64,000 nucleotides of DNA from Lachnospiraceae bacterium. GTDB taxonomy: Bacteria; Bacillota; Clostridia; Lachnospirales; Lachnospiraceae. Below the pieces are notes generated by a model, which was not told where the DNA came from, searched no databases, and saw only the letters and a program-made list of their open reading frames with translations. Below, piece after piece: positions 45,467-53,875 of this stretch; within the stretch, counting starts at the first letter, position 1; each line of letters begins with the position of its first letter. The stretch covers positions 58,008 through 122,007 of the forward strand of contig CAJTDX010000010.1 in assembly GCA_910575155.1 (NCBI GenBank). Direction: 5' to 3'. The translations under genes were made by a program, and so were the position numbers.

Positions 45467-45879
45467 TTACACGCTCCTTATTATAATAGCCTTTACGGGG
45501 CAGTTTTCAAAGCACAAACCGCAATGAAGACAATGATTTTGATTGATTTCAAACGGCTTTCATTCGGATAAACACTATTCATACTGGGGTTTTCCCTGAA
45601 AATGCGGTCTATCCAATATTTCTGCTCCGTCAGTTTTTCGGCAGCGCCCGACAATCTGACCATTTGAAAATCTTTATTCAAAGCCGTAACGGCAATATGA
45701 CTGTCACGCATTAACTGTGTGTAAAAATCTTTTCCCCGTGCCGTGCAGAAATAGATTTTTTCATTTTCCGCAAGCATAACATCAATAATTCGGATCTGTG
45801 GCAAACCTTTTTTGTCAACGGTTGCAAACGCCACATCTTTAACATCTCGCAAAATTTGCAGACAATCCTGTGCATTCAT
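45467..45879 (-). pseudogene. PNPOx-like flavoprotein with C-terminal ferredoxin, frameshifted
   Basis: AAGGAGG precedes the ATG at 45879. The first 105 residues are a PNPOx-like split barrel (DVAFATVDKKGLPQIRIIDV, IYFCTARGKDFYTQLM). Near 45553 the frame shifts and ends early at 45493. In the next frame the sequence continues as PFEINQNHCLHCGLCFENCP, an intact [4Fe-4S] motif, to a stop at 45467. The junction has one CGTTTGAAA where a tandem pair would restore the frame, suggesting a 10-base slippage deletion. The shortened split-barrel protein could still be made. Confidence 0.72.
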
Positions 45880-45880
45880 T

Positions 45881-46027
45881 TTATTCCTCCTTAAAATACA
45901 GCCGATGAATACGGCTTTGTTCCATGATGCCCGGCATTTGTTCCAACGCACCAAAGGAAATGTAATAGATCCCCTGTGACGCTAATTCTTCCATTCGTAA
46001 ACAGGCAAGCTGACGAAATTGATTCAT
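45881..46027 (-). CDS. small 48-residue protein upstream of the flavoprotein gene
   Basis: ATG with GGAG 9 bases upstream; opens NQFRQLACLRMEELASQGIY and ends two bases before the PNPOx-like ATG, its last codons forming that gene's ribosome site. This suggests translational coupling. No domain is recognised; it could be a leader, a small subunit, or the tail of a lost gene. Confidence 0.5.
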   Translation of the reverse strand: MNQFRQLACLRMEELASQGIYYISFGALEQMPGIMEQSRIHRLYFKEE

Positions 46028-46184
46028 AATAATTATCTCCATTTCTCGTTTCTGATTCTATTGTAACGGCTTTTTTTTCATTGTACAAGTAAGCACTTTT
46101 TTATAACACAGTCACCTTTTTGTAACCTTTGCGTTATTTTGACGATTAAGAGGTAAATTCTTTTCAACAATCTTGTGTAAGCTC

Positions 46185-46237
46185 TTGGTTTTATTAACAT
46201 ATAGCATTATAATCAAATTGTAGTATTCGTAGTATTC
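46185..46237 (+). promoter_or_regulatory. HxlR gene promoter with tandem operator-like repeat
   Basis: TTGGTT and TATAAT are 17 bases apart (46185-46213), followed within the transcript start region by two adjacent copies of GTAGTATTC (46220-46237). This is a plausible autoregulatory site. Confidence 0.55.
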
Positions 46238-46274
46238 AAAGATAAACTATTGGAAATCCCGGAGGTAATAATAT

Positions 46275-46601
46275 ATGGTGACTAAAGAAGAACTGCCCGC
46301 TTGTCCTGTTGCAACAACTGTTCAGTTAATCGGAAGCAAGTGGAAACTTCTGATTATGAGAAATCTACTTGTCCGCCCGTGGCGTTTTAACGAATTGCGA
46401 AAAGATTTGGAGGGAATCAGTCAAAAGGTGCTGACCGACAGTTTGCGCTCTATGGAAAAAGATGGTATTATCACCCGTACTGTTTATCCCGAAGTACCGC
46501 CCAGAGTAGAATATTCTTTGAGCAAATTAGGTGAATCACTGCGTCCGGTTATGGATGCGATGGAGAAGTGGGGCATTGATTATAAAGCGCAGAATGGCTA
46601 A
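46275..46601 (+). CDS. HxlR-family winged-helix regulator
   Basis: 108 residues. CPVATTVQLIGSKWKLLIMR at the start, LRKDLEGISQKVLTDSLRSM and VYPEVPPRVEYSLSKLGESL are the standard HxlR motifs. These regulators bind as dimers and often respond to electrophiles or redox signals. CCGGAGG precedes the ATG. It is divergent from the flavoprotein/osmoprotectant cluster, so it may control those genes. Confidence 0.92.
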   Translation: MVTKEELPACPVATTVQLIGSKWKLLIMRNLLVRPWRFNELRKDLEGISQKVLTDSLRSMEKDGIITRTVYPEVPPRVEYSLSKLGESLRPVMDAMEKWGIDYKAQNG

Positions 46602-46697
46602 CGCCCGGACATTTCTGCATGATTTTCTCATGACTGCAAGTATCGCAAGAATCACAGCCAGGAGCTAAAATAAGATTGCTCTTTAAACAGGCTCATT

Positions 46698-46877
46698 TTA
46701 ATCTAAAATAGCAATACCGTTTTTTCCACTTATATCAGTAATTACAGACCCACGCTTCAGATTACATCCTTCCAAAACGGTCTGGATTCGGTTCCACTCA
46801 AGAGAACGCTCCTCAATTAGTTCCTGACGGTAGCGCGTTGCTTCACGCAGTTCCCTTTGATCCCGGTTTGGAATACT
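46698..46877 (-). pseudogene. IS110-type transposase fragment
   Basis: A 59-codon frame reads RELREATRYRQELIEERSLE then WNRIQTVLEGCNLKRGSVIT, matching the helical linker of IS110-family (DEDD) transposases. It has no start codon, a stop upstream, and ends in TAA; catalytic parts are absent. It is a small relic inside the gene-free stretch 46602-47033, where I see nothing else. Confidence 0.6.
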
Positions 46878-47033
46878 TCATTATTAAAAATAAACACAAA
46901 ATTTTCCCATGTGATTTGGTTTTCGTATTATACCAATATTTTCCTATAACGGTACGGCTTTTCTTTCAACTGCATCTCCTATTAATAGAAAAAAGCCCCA
47001 ACAGCATTATCCATTGGAGCTTTCTTTCCTGAA

Positions 47034-49439
47034 TTACTTTACAATCTTCACTTTTACGCCCTGCCCTTTGTTTTCAAACAGTTTCTTATAAGCAGAGAGT
47101 TTCTTTGCCGGAACCTTAATCTTTGAAACAGGTTTGATCCCTTTGAGGGCATTCCTGCCGACCTTTTTCAATTTCGTGGATTTTATGGTGATTGTCCCAA
47201 GCTTCTTGCAGTTTTTAAATGCATTCCCGCCAATCTGTGTAACCCCTGTCCCGATGGCTGCCCTGCTGAGTTTTGTGCAGTCCTCAAATGCAGACGTTCC
47301 GATTGTCTTTACCTTATTTCCTGTCTCAACGCTTGTTATCTTTTTGTTTTTTTCAAAAGCGCCATTGCCAATGGCAGTTACCCTGAAGCTCTTTCCACCG
47401 ATCTTTACCGTGTTCGGGACTTTCACTTTTGTAATTTTTTTGTCCGTCAGCCCTGTCATTGATACTGTGGATGCGCCTGTAACTTCATATTGGTATGCCC
47501 CTGCTCTATGAGATTCGCCTTTCTTTACCGTGATTGTGAACGTTTTCGTCACTGTCCCTTTATAGTTCCCCTTGCCTGTAATGACCGCTTTTGCCTTCCC
47601 TGCGTTCTTGTTGTCACGGTAAGCGACCGTGTAATCTGTCCCTGCCTTTAAAATAGTGGCTCCATCTTTCACGGTGACTGCGGGCTTCTTGGCTGTTCCG
47701 TCATATGTGTAAGCAGTTTTGCTAAGGGTTATTGTGCATTTGGACAATTCTTTTACGTTTGGCACGCCCGGCTTCTGGCTGTCCCCTTTTGCGATTGTGA
47801 ATGTTTTTGTCACTGTCCCTGTATAATTCCCTATTCCCGTAACAGTAACCCTTGCCGTTCCCACATTGATGTTATCCTGATACACGACGGTATAATCCAC
47901 ATCTTTTGTCAGGGAGCTGTTGGCATATTTTACGGTAACGCCAGGCATTTTGGCTGTTCCGTCATATGTGTAGGAGGTCTGGCTTAAGGTTACATCCTTG
48001 TCAGAAAGCTCTTTTTTCTCAACAGGCTCTCCAGTGGAAAATTTAATGTTGTTTTCTTTTGCATAGGTTTCAGCATGAGAACCTGCTTTCCCATAGACTA
48101 CTAATTCTTCATTACAGTCTTCAAACGCATAATCCCCGATATACTTCACGCTGTCCGGGATGCTCACGCTCGTTAATCCGATGCAGCCCAAAAATGCACC
48201 ATCCCCGATCTCCGTCGCGTTGTCCGGGATGCTCACGCTCGTTAAGCCGATGCAGTCACGAAATGCATACTCTCCAATGTTCATGCCATCCGGGAATGTC
48301 ACGCTCGTTAATCCGATGCAGCCACAAAATGCATAACCCCCGATATACTTCACGCTGTCCGGGATGCTCACGCTTGTTAAACCACTGCAGCTATCAAATG
48401 CAGACTCCCTGATGCTCGTTACGCTGTCCGGGATGCTCACGCTTGTCAAACCACTGCAGCCATAAAATGCAGACTCCCCGATGCTCGTCACGCTGCCTGG
48501 AATTAACGTTGTTTTACATCCGGCAATAAGACGATTATTTTCTGTCTCAATAATTGCATTGCAATTCTCTCTGCTGTCATATGTGGTATTTCCTGTTTCC
48601 ACTTTGATGCTTGTTAACCCGCTGCACTCAATAAATGCAGAACGCCCAATGCTTTCCACGCTGTCCGGAATGGTCACGCTCGTTAAGCCACTGCAGCCAC
48701 GAAATGCATGAGTCTCGATGCTTGTCACACTGTCCGGAATGATCGCGCTCGTTAAGCCGCTGCAGCCTTCAAATACCCTACTCTCGATGTTTGTCACACC
48801 GTCCGGGATGCTCACGCTCGTTAAGCCACTGCAATCCTCAAATGCAATCTGCCCGATCTTTGTCACGCCGTCCGGAATAGTCACGCTCGTTAAGCCGCTG
48901 CAGCCACGAAATGCTCCATTCTCGATCATGGTCACGCTGTCCGGGATGGTTACGCTCGTCAAACCACTGCAACCACTAAATGTAGAAAGTCTGATCCTTT
49001 TCACGCCGTCCGGGATAACCACGCTCGTTAAGCCGCTGCAATCAAAAAATGCAAAACCATCAATGCTTTTCACGCTGTCCGGGATGGTCACGCTCGTTAA
49101 GCCGCTGCAGCCACGAAACGCTCTATACCCAATCCCTGTCACGCTATTGGGAATGGTCACGCTCGTTAAGCCGCTGCAATCCTCAAATGCAGACCTCCCG
49201 ATGCTCGTCACGCTGTCTGGAATCACGATTTCTGCAGCTGTTCCTTGATATCCCGTTAATTCCCCATCTTCAATTACAAACCCATTCTCATCCGGTTCCA
49301 GGTTCACGGCATCAGCTTCTGTTCCAACTTCTTCCATTCCCTCCCCTTTTTCTGCCGCATATGACATTGGCGCTGGGAACAACATTACTACGCTTAATGT
49401 CAGAGCCATAAGGCATCTTCCACTTTTTTTGCTTCTCAT
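47034..49439 (-). CDS. large BspA-type leucine-rich-repeat protein with MBG/YDG-like domains
   Basis: 801 residues. Signal peptide (RSKKSGRCLMALTLSVVMLF ... SYAA), then about 17 LRR_5 units of 23 residues, two beta-domains beginning KDVTLSQTSYTYDGTAKMPG and CTITLSKTAYTYDGTAKKPA (MBG/YDG-like), and a final LRR block. No LPXTG or membrane anchor is visible. GAGG lies 7 bases before the ATG. The near-identical 69-base DNA repeats (VTIPDSVTSIG-type units) make copy-number change by recombination likely. Confidence 0.93.
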   Translation of the reverse strand: MRSKKSGRCLMALTLSVVMLFPAPMSYAAEKGEGMEEVGTEADAVNLEPDENGFVIEDGELTGYQGTAAEIVIPDSVTSIGRSAFEDCSGLTSVTIPNSVTGIGYRAFRGCSGLTSVTIPDSVKSIDGFAFFDCSGLTSVVIPDGVKRIRLSTFSGCSGLTSVTIPDSVTMIENGAFRGCSGLTSVTIPDGVTKIGQIAFEDCSGLTSVSIPDGVTNIESRVFEGCSGLTSAIIPDSVTSIETHAFRGCSGLTSVTIPDSVESIGRSAFIECSGLTSIKVETGNTTYDSRENCNAIIETENNRLIAGCKTTLIPGSVTSIGESAFYGCSGLTSVSIPDSVTSIRESAFDSCSGLTSVSIPDSVKYIGGYAFCGCIGLTSVTFPDGMNIGEYAFRDCIGLTSVSIPDNATEIGDGAFLGCIGLTSVSIPDSVKYIGDYAFEDCNEELVVYGKAGSHAETYAKENNIKFSTGEPVEKKELSDKDVTLSQTSYTYDGTAKMPGVTVKYANSSLTKDVDYTVVYQDNINVGTARVTVTGIGNYTGTVTKTFTIAKGDSQKPGVPNVKELSKCTITLSKTAYTYDGTAKKPAVTVKDGATILKAGTDYTVAYRDNKNAGKAKAVITGKGNYKGTVTKTFTITVKKGESHRAGAYQYEVTGASTVSMTGLTDKKITKVKVPNTVKIGGKSFRVTAIGNGAFEKNKKITSVETGNKVKTIGTSAFEDCTKLSRAAIGTGVTQIGGNAFKNCKKLGTITIKSTKLKKVGRNALKGIKPVSKIKVPAKKLSAYKKLFENKGQGVKVKIVK

Positions 49440-50053
49440 CTCATATCCTCACTTTCTCTTTTGCGAAACAATTTACATTTTCATTCCATCCATTTCTTGT
49501 CTTTATCATTATATCATTTTGTTTATTTTTGTCAACAAAATAACTATTTTGTAGTATTCGGAATCCAAACCCGACGCCATGAAGCCCTTAGATGCTTCAA
49601 ACTTTGTTCTTGACTGATTTCAGCAATTTATTTCGTCATGATCCCTCCACAGACACCAAAGAACAGACTTGCAGAGGCTTTATACTGCAAGTATAAAGCC
49701 AGATCTGACGTATAGCCTGAGGGCCGCAGAAGACATCATCGAAACACTTCATGGCCACAGGCTTAATGCTGCCGTCTGTGTCTTCTGATAAGATATGTAA
49801 ATTTTTCCTAATCGCAGAATGTAGAAGCTATTTCGTACCAAACGGCATGAAAAAAGCTCGCAAGTCCGCTTTTTAAGCGGCTTTGCGAGCTTGTTAAAAT
49901 TATTTGAACTCGTTTCCTAATTTCTAACATAAGATACTTTTGTATCTTTTTTATCCTTTTATTTACTTATATTACACGGATTTTCCTATCCTATTTTTCG
50001 TTTTCGATTTTTTAGACGCAAAATAGAAGCAGCGTATTTTTTAACCTCTGCCA
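49440..50053. other. non-coding stretch with inverted repeats
   Basis: No gene I can support. It holds a palindrome GCTTTATACT-GCA-AGTATAAAGC near 49695 and a later AGAAGACA ... TGTCTTCT pair. A plus-strand frame around 49710-49790 (LTYSLRAAEDIIETLHGHRL) is protein-like but I cannot assign it. Confidence 0.4.
49853..49892 (-). terminator. hairpin terminator downstream of the toxin gene
   Basis: AAGCTCGCAA-GT-CCGCTT / AAGCGG-CT-TTGCGAGCTT, about 16 base pairs, followed on the minus strand by TTTTTT. Confidence 0.7.
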
Positions 50054-50536
50054 TTATCTTACATTTAACAGCTCTTCCATTTTTCCTTGTATATAATCAA
50101 TATCTGGAAAAATTAGATGAATCCCTCTTCTATACATCGCTATCACTTCCCGTAAATTAACAGTCAATTCCCTGTTCAGTTTGCTGTGTATCATAATAGG
50201 GTTATTTTCAATCGTATGTACGTGGTCAAAAAACTTCTTTATAATTGGAAAGGTATTTTGTATTAAAAAAGCATTGTCCCTTCCTGCAAATTTTCCTATG
50301 ACGATTGTATTGCACTTTCCGTATCTTTTTATTTTCTTTTCCATAATAATTTTATATTTATCCACTTGTGAACTAATCGGAATCATCCAATACAATTCTT
50401 CATTTTTGTTATCTTGAATTGCTAAAAAATGTGGTCGGTAATTTCCATTCTCTTTATTTCCCATCAAATATTTATCTTGAACGAAATCAAAAAATTCATC
50501 TTTGATATGATAAGAGTACCCTTGCTTTATTTCCAT
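50054..50536 (-). CDS. type III toxin-antitoxin endoribonuclease (ToxN/AbiQ/CptN-like)
   Basis: 160 residues. YRPHFLAIQDNKNEELYWMI followed by PISSQ, then CNTIVIGKFAGRDNAFLIQN and NRELTVNLREVIAMYRRGIH, show the layout of the ToxN/AbiQ family, small RNases inhibited by a repetitive RNA. Directly upstream are a promoter, nearly three RNA repeats of 47-48 bases and a terminator, the defining type III architecture. The repeat length best fits the CptIN branch. AAGGAG lies before the ATG. Such systems often abort phage infection. Confidence 0.88.
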   Translation of the reverse strand: MEIKQGYSYHIKDEFFDFVQDKYLMGNKENGNYRPHFLAIQDNKNEELYWMIPISSQVDKYKIIMEKKIKRYGKCNTIVIGKFAGRDNAFLIQNTFPIIKKFFDHVHTIENNPIMIHSKLNRELTVNLREVIAMYRRGIHLIFPDIDYIQGKMEELLNVR

Positions 50537-50552
50537 CGTTTCTCCTTAGAAA

Positions 50553-50581
50553 AAATCCCCATCAAAAAATGACGGGGATTT
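50553..50581 (-). terminator. terminator between antitoxin RNA repeats and toxin gene
   Basis: Stem AAATCCCC-GTCA / TGAT-GGGGATTT with a TTTTT loop and a trailing TTTTTT on the minus strand. In type III systems this hairpin sets the RNA:toxin ratio by limiting read-through. Confidence 0.85.
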
Positions 50582-50602
50582 ATGAACGGACTATATTACT
50601 TA

Positions 50603-50735
50603 TATCCCACCTATATAGCAAGTGGCAAGCATTTACATACCGAATCATTTATACCCCACACCATCGGCAAGTGGCAAAATTACCTGCTATGTTTCTTTTA
50701 CCCCGTCGCATAGCCAACGGCAAACATTTACCTTT
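50603..50735 (-). ncRNA. type III antitoxin RNA (ToxI/CptI-like), about 2.8 repeats
   Basis: Repeat starts marked by CCC(C) on the plus strand at 50606, 50654 and 50701, giving units of 48 and 47 bases. On the minus strand each unit carries TTGCCACTTGC or its variant TTGCCGTTGGC, bordered by GTAAAT or GGTAAT. Each unit would be cut by the toxin and fold as a pseudoknot that wraps it. The 5' end is placed from the promoter. Confidence 0.8.
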
Positions 50736-50741
50736 ACCCAT

Positions 50742-50769
50742 AGTATAGCAGAACTGCAAGAAATTGCAA
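50742..50769 (-). promoter_or_regulatory. promoter of the antitoxin RNA-toxin transcript
   Basis: Minus-strand TTGCAA and TATACT with a 16-base spacer, immediately ahead of the first RNA repeat. Confidence 0.65.
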
Positions 50770-50810
50770 TCACTTTTTATCATTCGATTTCTTATCATTT
50801 ATGACTATCT

Positions 50811-51386
50811 CTATAGCAATCGTCTTTTTCTCATCTGCACTATGTACTTTTTATTATATTCAAAAATGACAAAATTACCATATAAAATTTCTTTCTTCTG
50901 TTTACCATTCCATAATCTTTCAAAAACAATATCATCTTCTAATTGTTTAAAAGCCTGTTCCCAGTTTTTTTCCGCACATTCCGTAAACAACGACCAGGCA
51001 TACTGAAACCCCAGTTTAAATAAGAGTTCATCATTTCTCGAAGAATAATATAAAATATAATCCTCTAGTTTTCGATAATCTTTAAACTCCAACTTTTCCA
51101 ACAGCCAGTCTATTTCCAAATTATTTTTCATCAACGTTTTATTACATTCTGTAGTATTTCTATAACTCTCATAAATGTCCTGAATTTTACTGCCTGTTTC
51201 TCCCATTTCAAATAAAAAATCTTCTCCTGGTTTATGTTTCTCTATTTTAATCAAGAATCGGCTATCGTCAGATGTTGATATCCCTAATATGCTATAGTTC
51301 TTTTTTATCCGTTCTACTTCTGCAATCGGCAACCCTGCTTTTCCAATGGCTTCTATAAGCATGGCTGCAACCTTTTCAATATCCAT
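50811..51386 (-). CDS. hypothetical protein, 191 residues
   Basis: Soluble, charged, with helical segments (MDIEKVAAMLIEAIGKAGLP, LFTECAEKNWEQAFKQLEDD). No domain recognised; AAAGGG lies weakly before the ATG. It precedes the type III toxin-antitoxin locus on the same strand but is separated from it by that locus's own promoter. It looks like accessory cargo. Confidence 0.65.
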   Translation of the reverse strand: MDIEKVAAMLIEAIGKAGLPIAEVERIKKNYSILGISTSDDSRFLIKIEKHKPGEDFLFEMGETGSKIQDIYESYRNTTECNKTLMKNNLEIDWLLEKLEFKDYRKLEDYILYYSSRNDELLFKLGFQYAWSLFTECAEKNWEQAFKQLEDDIVFERLWNGKQKKEILYGNFVIFEYNKKYIVQMRKRRLL

Positions 51387-51481
51387 AATGCCACCCTTTC
51401 CCTTTTAATCCTTGTTTTAGAAAAACCTCTGCAACCTTTTATCGCTTAGATTTAACTTTCATTTTTCTTTTGCCAGCTTCT

Positions 51482-51841
51482 CTACTCATTTGTTATCCCA
51501 AATAACTTTAAAATCGAGTAGGCATCCAACATTCCAGCCATATATTCATTAATATTTCTGTCAAAATTCACTTCTGAATTTTTTGCAATCAGTATGTCAA
51601 CCACTTCACGTTGCTTTTCCGTAAACTCTGTCTTTTCATAGGCATTATACGCTGCTCGTTCTTCTTCCAATCTTCTTTGATATTCTTTATCTGAGTCCAA
51701 TAACTGGTTTAAAGTCCTATTCTTAATGCTATCCATTGCCAGTTTTAAGCCGTCCTTAATATCTCCCTCGACAGAATCGTACCTTGCCAATCCCCTCAGG
51801 TTATTACCCATAAATCTTATATATCCATTGATTCCAGTCAT
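51482..51841 (-). CDS. hypothetical protein, 119 residues (DUF6809-like ending)
   Basis: GAGG 8 bases before the ATG. Helical and charged (KEYQRRLEEERAAYNAYEKT), closing with MAGMLDAYSILKLFGI, which resembles the ending of DUF6809-type proteins; I am not sure of the link. It lies between XRE regulators and the toxin-antitoxin region. Confidence 0.6.
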   Translation of the reverse strand: MTGINGYIRFMGNNLRGLARYDSVEGDIKDGLKLAMDSIKNRTLNQLLDSDKEYQRRLEEERAAYNAYEKTEFTEKQREVVDILIAKNSEVNFDRNINEYMAGMLDAYSILKLFGITNE

Positions 51842-51896
51842 ATATCGTACCTCTTTCTCCCATTGATTTTATTTATCCAGTATCATTATCTCACAA

Positions 51897-51920
51897 AAAA
51901 ACAGCCTTAACAAAGGCTGC
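51897..51920 (-). terminator. terminator of the intact XRE gene
   Basis: CAGCCT / AGGCTG hairpin with TTTTTTTG on the minus strand. An equivalent hairpin follows the broken tandem copy at 52560-52584. Confidence 0.7.
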
Positions 51921-51924
51921 TCTT

Positions 51925-52248
51925 TCAACGCATCTCTAATATACTACTCACAATTTTTTCTATGGCTATTTTTTCTTTTGCAGATAACTTTTCCCATGTA
52001 TTGAGAACCTTTCGTTGTTCTTCTGACAAATCTGGAAATTGCTCATCCATTGCAAAAAATTGGGCTATAGTAATACCAAATCCTTTACACACTTTCTCCA
52101 ACGTAGTGATTTTTGGAACATTTCCTTCATTCAACAGTGTTGATATAGAGGATTGTGTCATTCCTGCCCTTTTCGCCAATTCATATTGGCTCATATTCTT
52201 TTTTGCACACAATTCTTTAATACGTTCAGCCACATAATATCCAATCAA
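51925..52248 (-). CDS. XRE family regulator, intact member of a tandem pair
   Basis: About 107 residues. HTH VAERIKELCAKKNMSQYELA ... GMTQSSISTLLNEGNVPKIT, then a short helical tail (DLSEEQRKVLNTWEKLSAKE). I place the start at TTG 52248: AAGGGGTG lies 9 bases upstream, and the sister copy has an in-frame TAG directly before the same TTG, which rules out the upstream GTG as an ancestral start. Similar proteins sit in clostridial mobile elements. Confidence 0.82.
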   Translation of the reverse strand: MIGYYVAERIKELCAKKNMSQYELAKRAGMTQSSISTLLNEGNVPKITTLEKVCKGFGITIAQFFAMDEQFPDLSEEQRKVLNTWEKLSAKEKIAIEKIVSSILEMR

Positions 52249-52588
52249 AAACCAACACACCCCTTAACTGAAATCATATAATGATAATAACCTTTTAAGG
52301 GTAAATATATTAGTTCTTTAAACCAGATATATTATTATATAAAATATCGTAGTATTGAGTTAAAAAAAAGAAAAGCCCTTTGCTTTATAGTTTTTTCATC
52401 TGTAAATGTTCAATTAAAATATACTTTAATTATCATCTCCTTTTATCTTGTACGCTATAAAGGTAAATGCTACATCAAATTTACTGTTGATAGATATGTT
52501 ACACTATTTCAACAGACTTGTCTATAAAAATCACTCGACTTTCTTCGACGTATTCTGTCAAAAAACAGCCTCAACAAAGGCTGTCCTT
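52249..52588. other. promoter region between the two XRE copies
   Basis: AT-rich and non-coding, with AAATATATTAG/ATATATTATTATAT tracts likely to hold the promoter of the intact gene, plus the duplicate terminator CAGCCT / AGGCTG (52566-52584) of the broken copy. Confidence 0.45.
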
Positions 52589-52911
52589 TCAACGCATCTC
52601 TAAAATACTGCCCACAATTTTTTCTATGGCTATTTTTTCTTTCGCGGATAATTTCTCCCATATATTAAGAACTTTTCGTTGTTCTTCTGACAAATCTGGA
52701 TAATTATCATCCAATGTAAAAAATTGGGCTATAGTAATACCGAATCCCTTGCATATTTTTTCTAAAGTACTAATTTGGGGGACATTCCCTTCATTCAGCA
52801 GTGTTGATATAGAAGATTGGTCATTCCTGCCCTCTTTGCCAGTACATATTGGCTCAGATTCTTTTTAACACACAATTCTTTGATACGTTTTACCACATTA
52901 TTTCCGACCAA
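52589..52911 (-). pseudogene. XRE regulator, tandem copy broken by one base
   Basis: Aligns with 51925-52248 along its whole length, including terminator and TTG start. Within the recognition helix the intact GATTGTGTCAT reads GATTGGTCAT on the plus strand: one base is lost and the HTH frame is broken after KRAGMT. The rest of the frame (SSISTLLNEGNVPQISTLEK) is intact, so the lesion is recent. Confidence 0.85.
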
Positions 52912-53022
52912 CTAACGACACGCCCCTTAATCTAAATTATGTAATCATCATAACCTTTTTGGGATAAATATATCATTCTCTGTAATATATATTTATTATA
53001 CGGTATAACATATAATAAAGTT

Positions 53023-53379
53023 CTACGATTGTTCCTTGATAGCTTTCAAACTGCTAAAGTAAGATTCTAATAGACTGTCCAAAATGGTTAACTCTCTAGG
53101 TGTAAGTTTTTTTATTTTGTTTATAATATTTTTATGCATTTTATCACCATTTTCCATTTGTTCAAACATCTCTAACTCCTGAGACAACAAATATTCTGGC
53201 GATACTTGCAAGGCATTGCATATATCCACAAATAGTTTAAGGCTTGGCAGACGCACCCCCGATTCAATCTGTCGGATATGCCCTGGATAAACACTGCACA
53301 TATAAGCCAACTTTTCTGATGTTATTTTTTTCGATTTTCTCAAACCCGCTATTTTTTGCCCCAGTACCCTGTTTTCCAT
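53023..53379 (-). CDS. XRE family regulator
   Basis: 118 residues. HTH GQKIAGLRKSKKITSEKLAY ... YPGHIRQIESGVRLPSLKLF, then QVSPEYLLSQELEMFEQ and a helical C-terminus. GAAGGTGAAAA precedes the ATG. It is one of four XRE-type coding sequences packed into 2 kb, all on the same strand, probably remnants of several element control regions. Confidence 0.87.
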   Translation of the reverse strand: MENRVLGQKIAGLRKSKKITSEKLAYMCSVYPGHIRQIESGVRLPSLKLFVDICNALQVSPEYLLSQELEMFEQMENGDKMHKNIINKIKKLTPRELTILDSLLESYFSSLKAIKEQS

Positions 53380-53438
53380 TTTTCACCTTCTTTTATAGAT
53401 TCATAAACTCTATATGCCATTTATTATAAAAATTGTTC

Positions 53439-53681
53439 TTATTCAATTTCCTGTTCTAAGTGCTCAAAAATATCTGATGAAAAAAATTCTTTTAGTGTAA
53501 TTCCCAAACCATCACATAATTTTTTAATCGTCACGATACCTGGATTCACAGTATAACCGTGAATGATATTTTTTAAAGTGGTTGGCGGTACAGCAGATAT
53601 TGTTGATAATTTGTTAATTGTAATATTCTGGCTTTCTATCAATTCCAAAATACGCAGTACAACCGCCTCTCTTGATTTCAT
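53439..53681 (-). CDS. small XRE family regulator
   Basis: 80 residues from the ATG with GGAGGTGG upstream. HTH REAVVLRILELIESQNITIN ... AVPPTTLKNIIHGYTVNPGI, then LCDGLGITLKEFFSS. It is a single-domain repressor with an acidic tail. It lies just left of the mobilizable element. Confidence 0.85.
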   Translation of the reverse strand: MKSREAVVLRILELIESQNITINKLSTISAVPPTTLKNIIHGYTVNPGIVTIKKLCDGLGITLKEFFSSDIFEHLEQEIE

Positions 53682-53875
53682 TCGTCCACCTCCGTCCATA
53701 TATGGACTGTAAAAATATTGTACGTGATTCCATTTTTTCATGTAGACCGAATACGGACGATTTGAAATATTATTTTATTTTCATTCAGATTTATGCCGCA
53801 TTATGCAGCTTGAACATCAAGACAATCTGTGCTAATCCTTTCTCAATACTGAAAAAGGCAGAGCGGTTATCCGCT

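Noticed and set aside
48100..49250. Long regular repeat array resembling a satellite or CRISPR
   Set aside because: The period is 69 bases, in frame, and encodes 23-residue LRR_5 units of the BspA-like protein; there are no unique spacers.
50603..50735. Possible short CRISPR array
   Set aside because: Only about 2.8 imperfect units with no constant repeat/variable spacer division; the promoter-terminator-toxin context fits a type III antitoxin RNA.
51415..51490. A 16-codon very basic frame overlapping the end of the 51482-51841 gene
   Set aside because: Coupled start (ATGAGTAG), but too short and without family evidence to call a gene.
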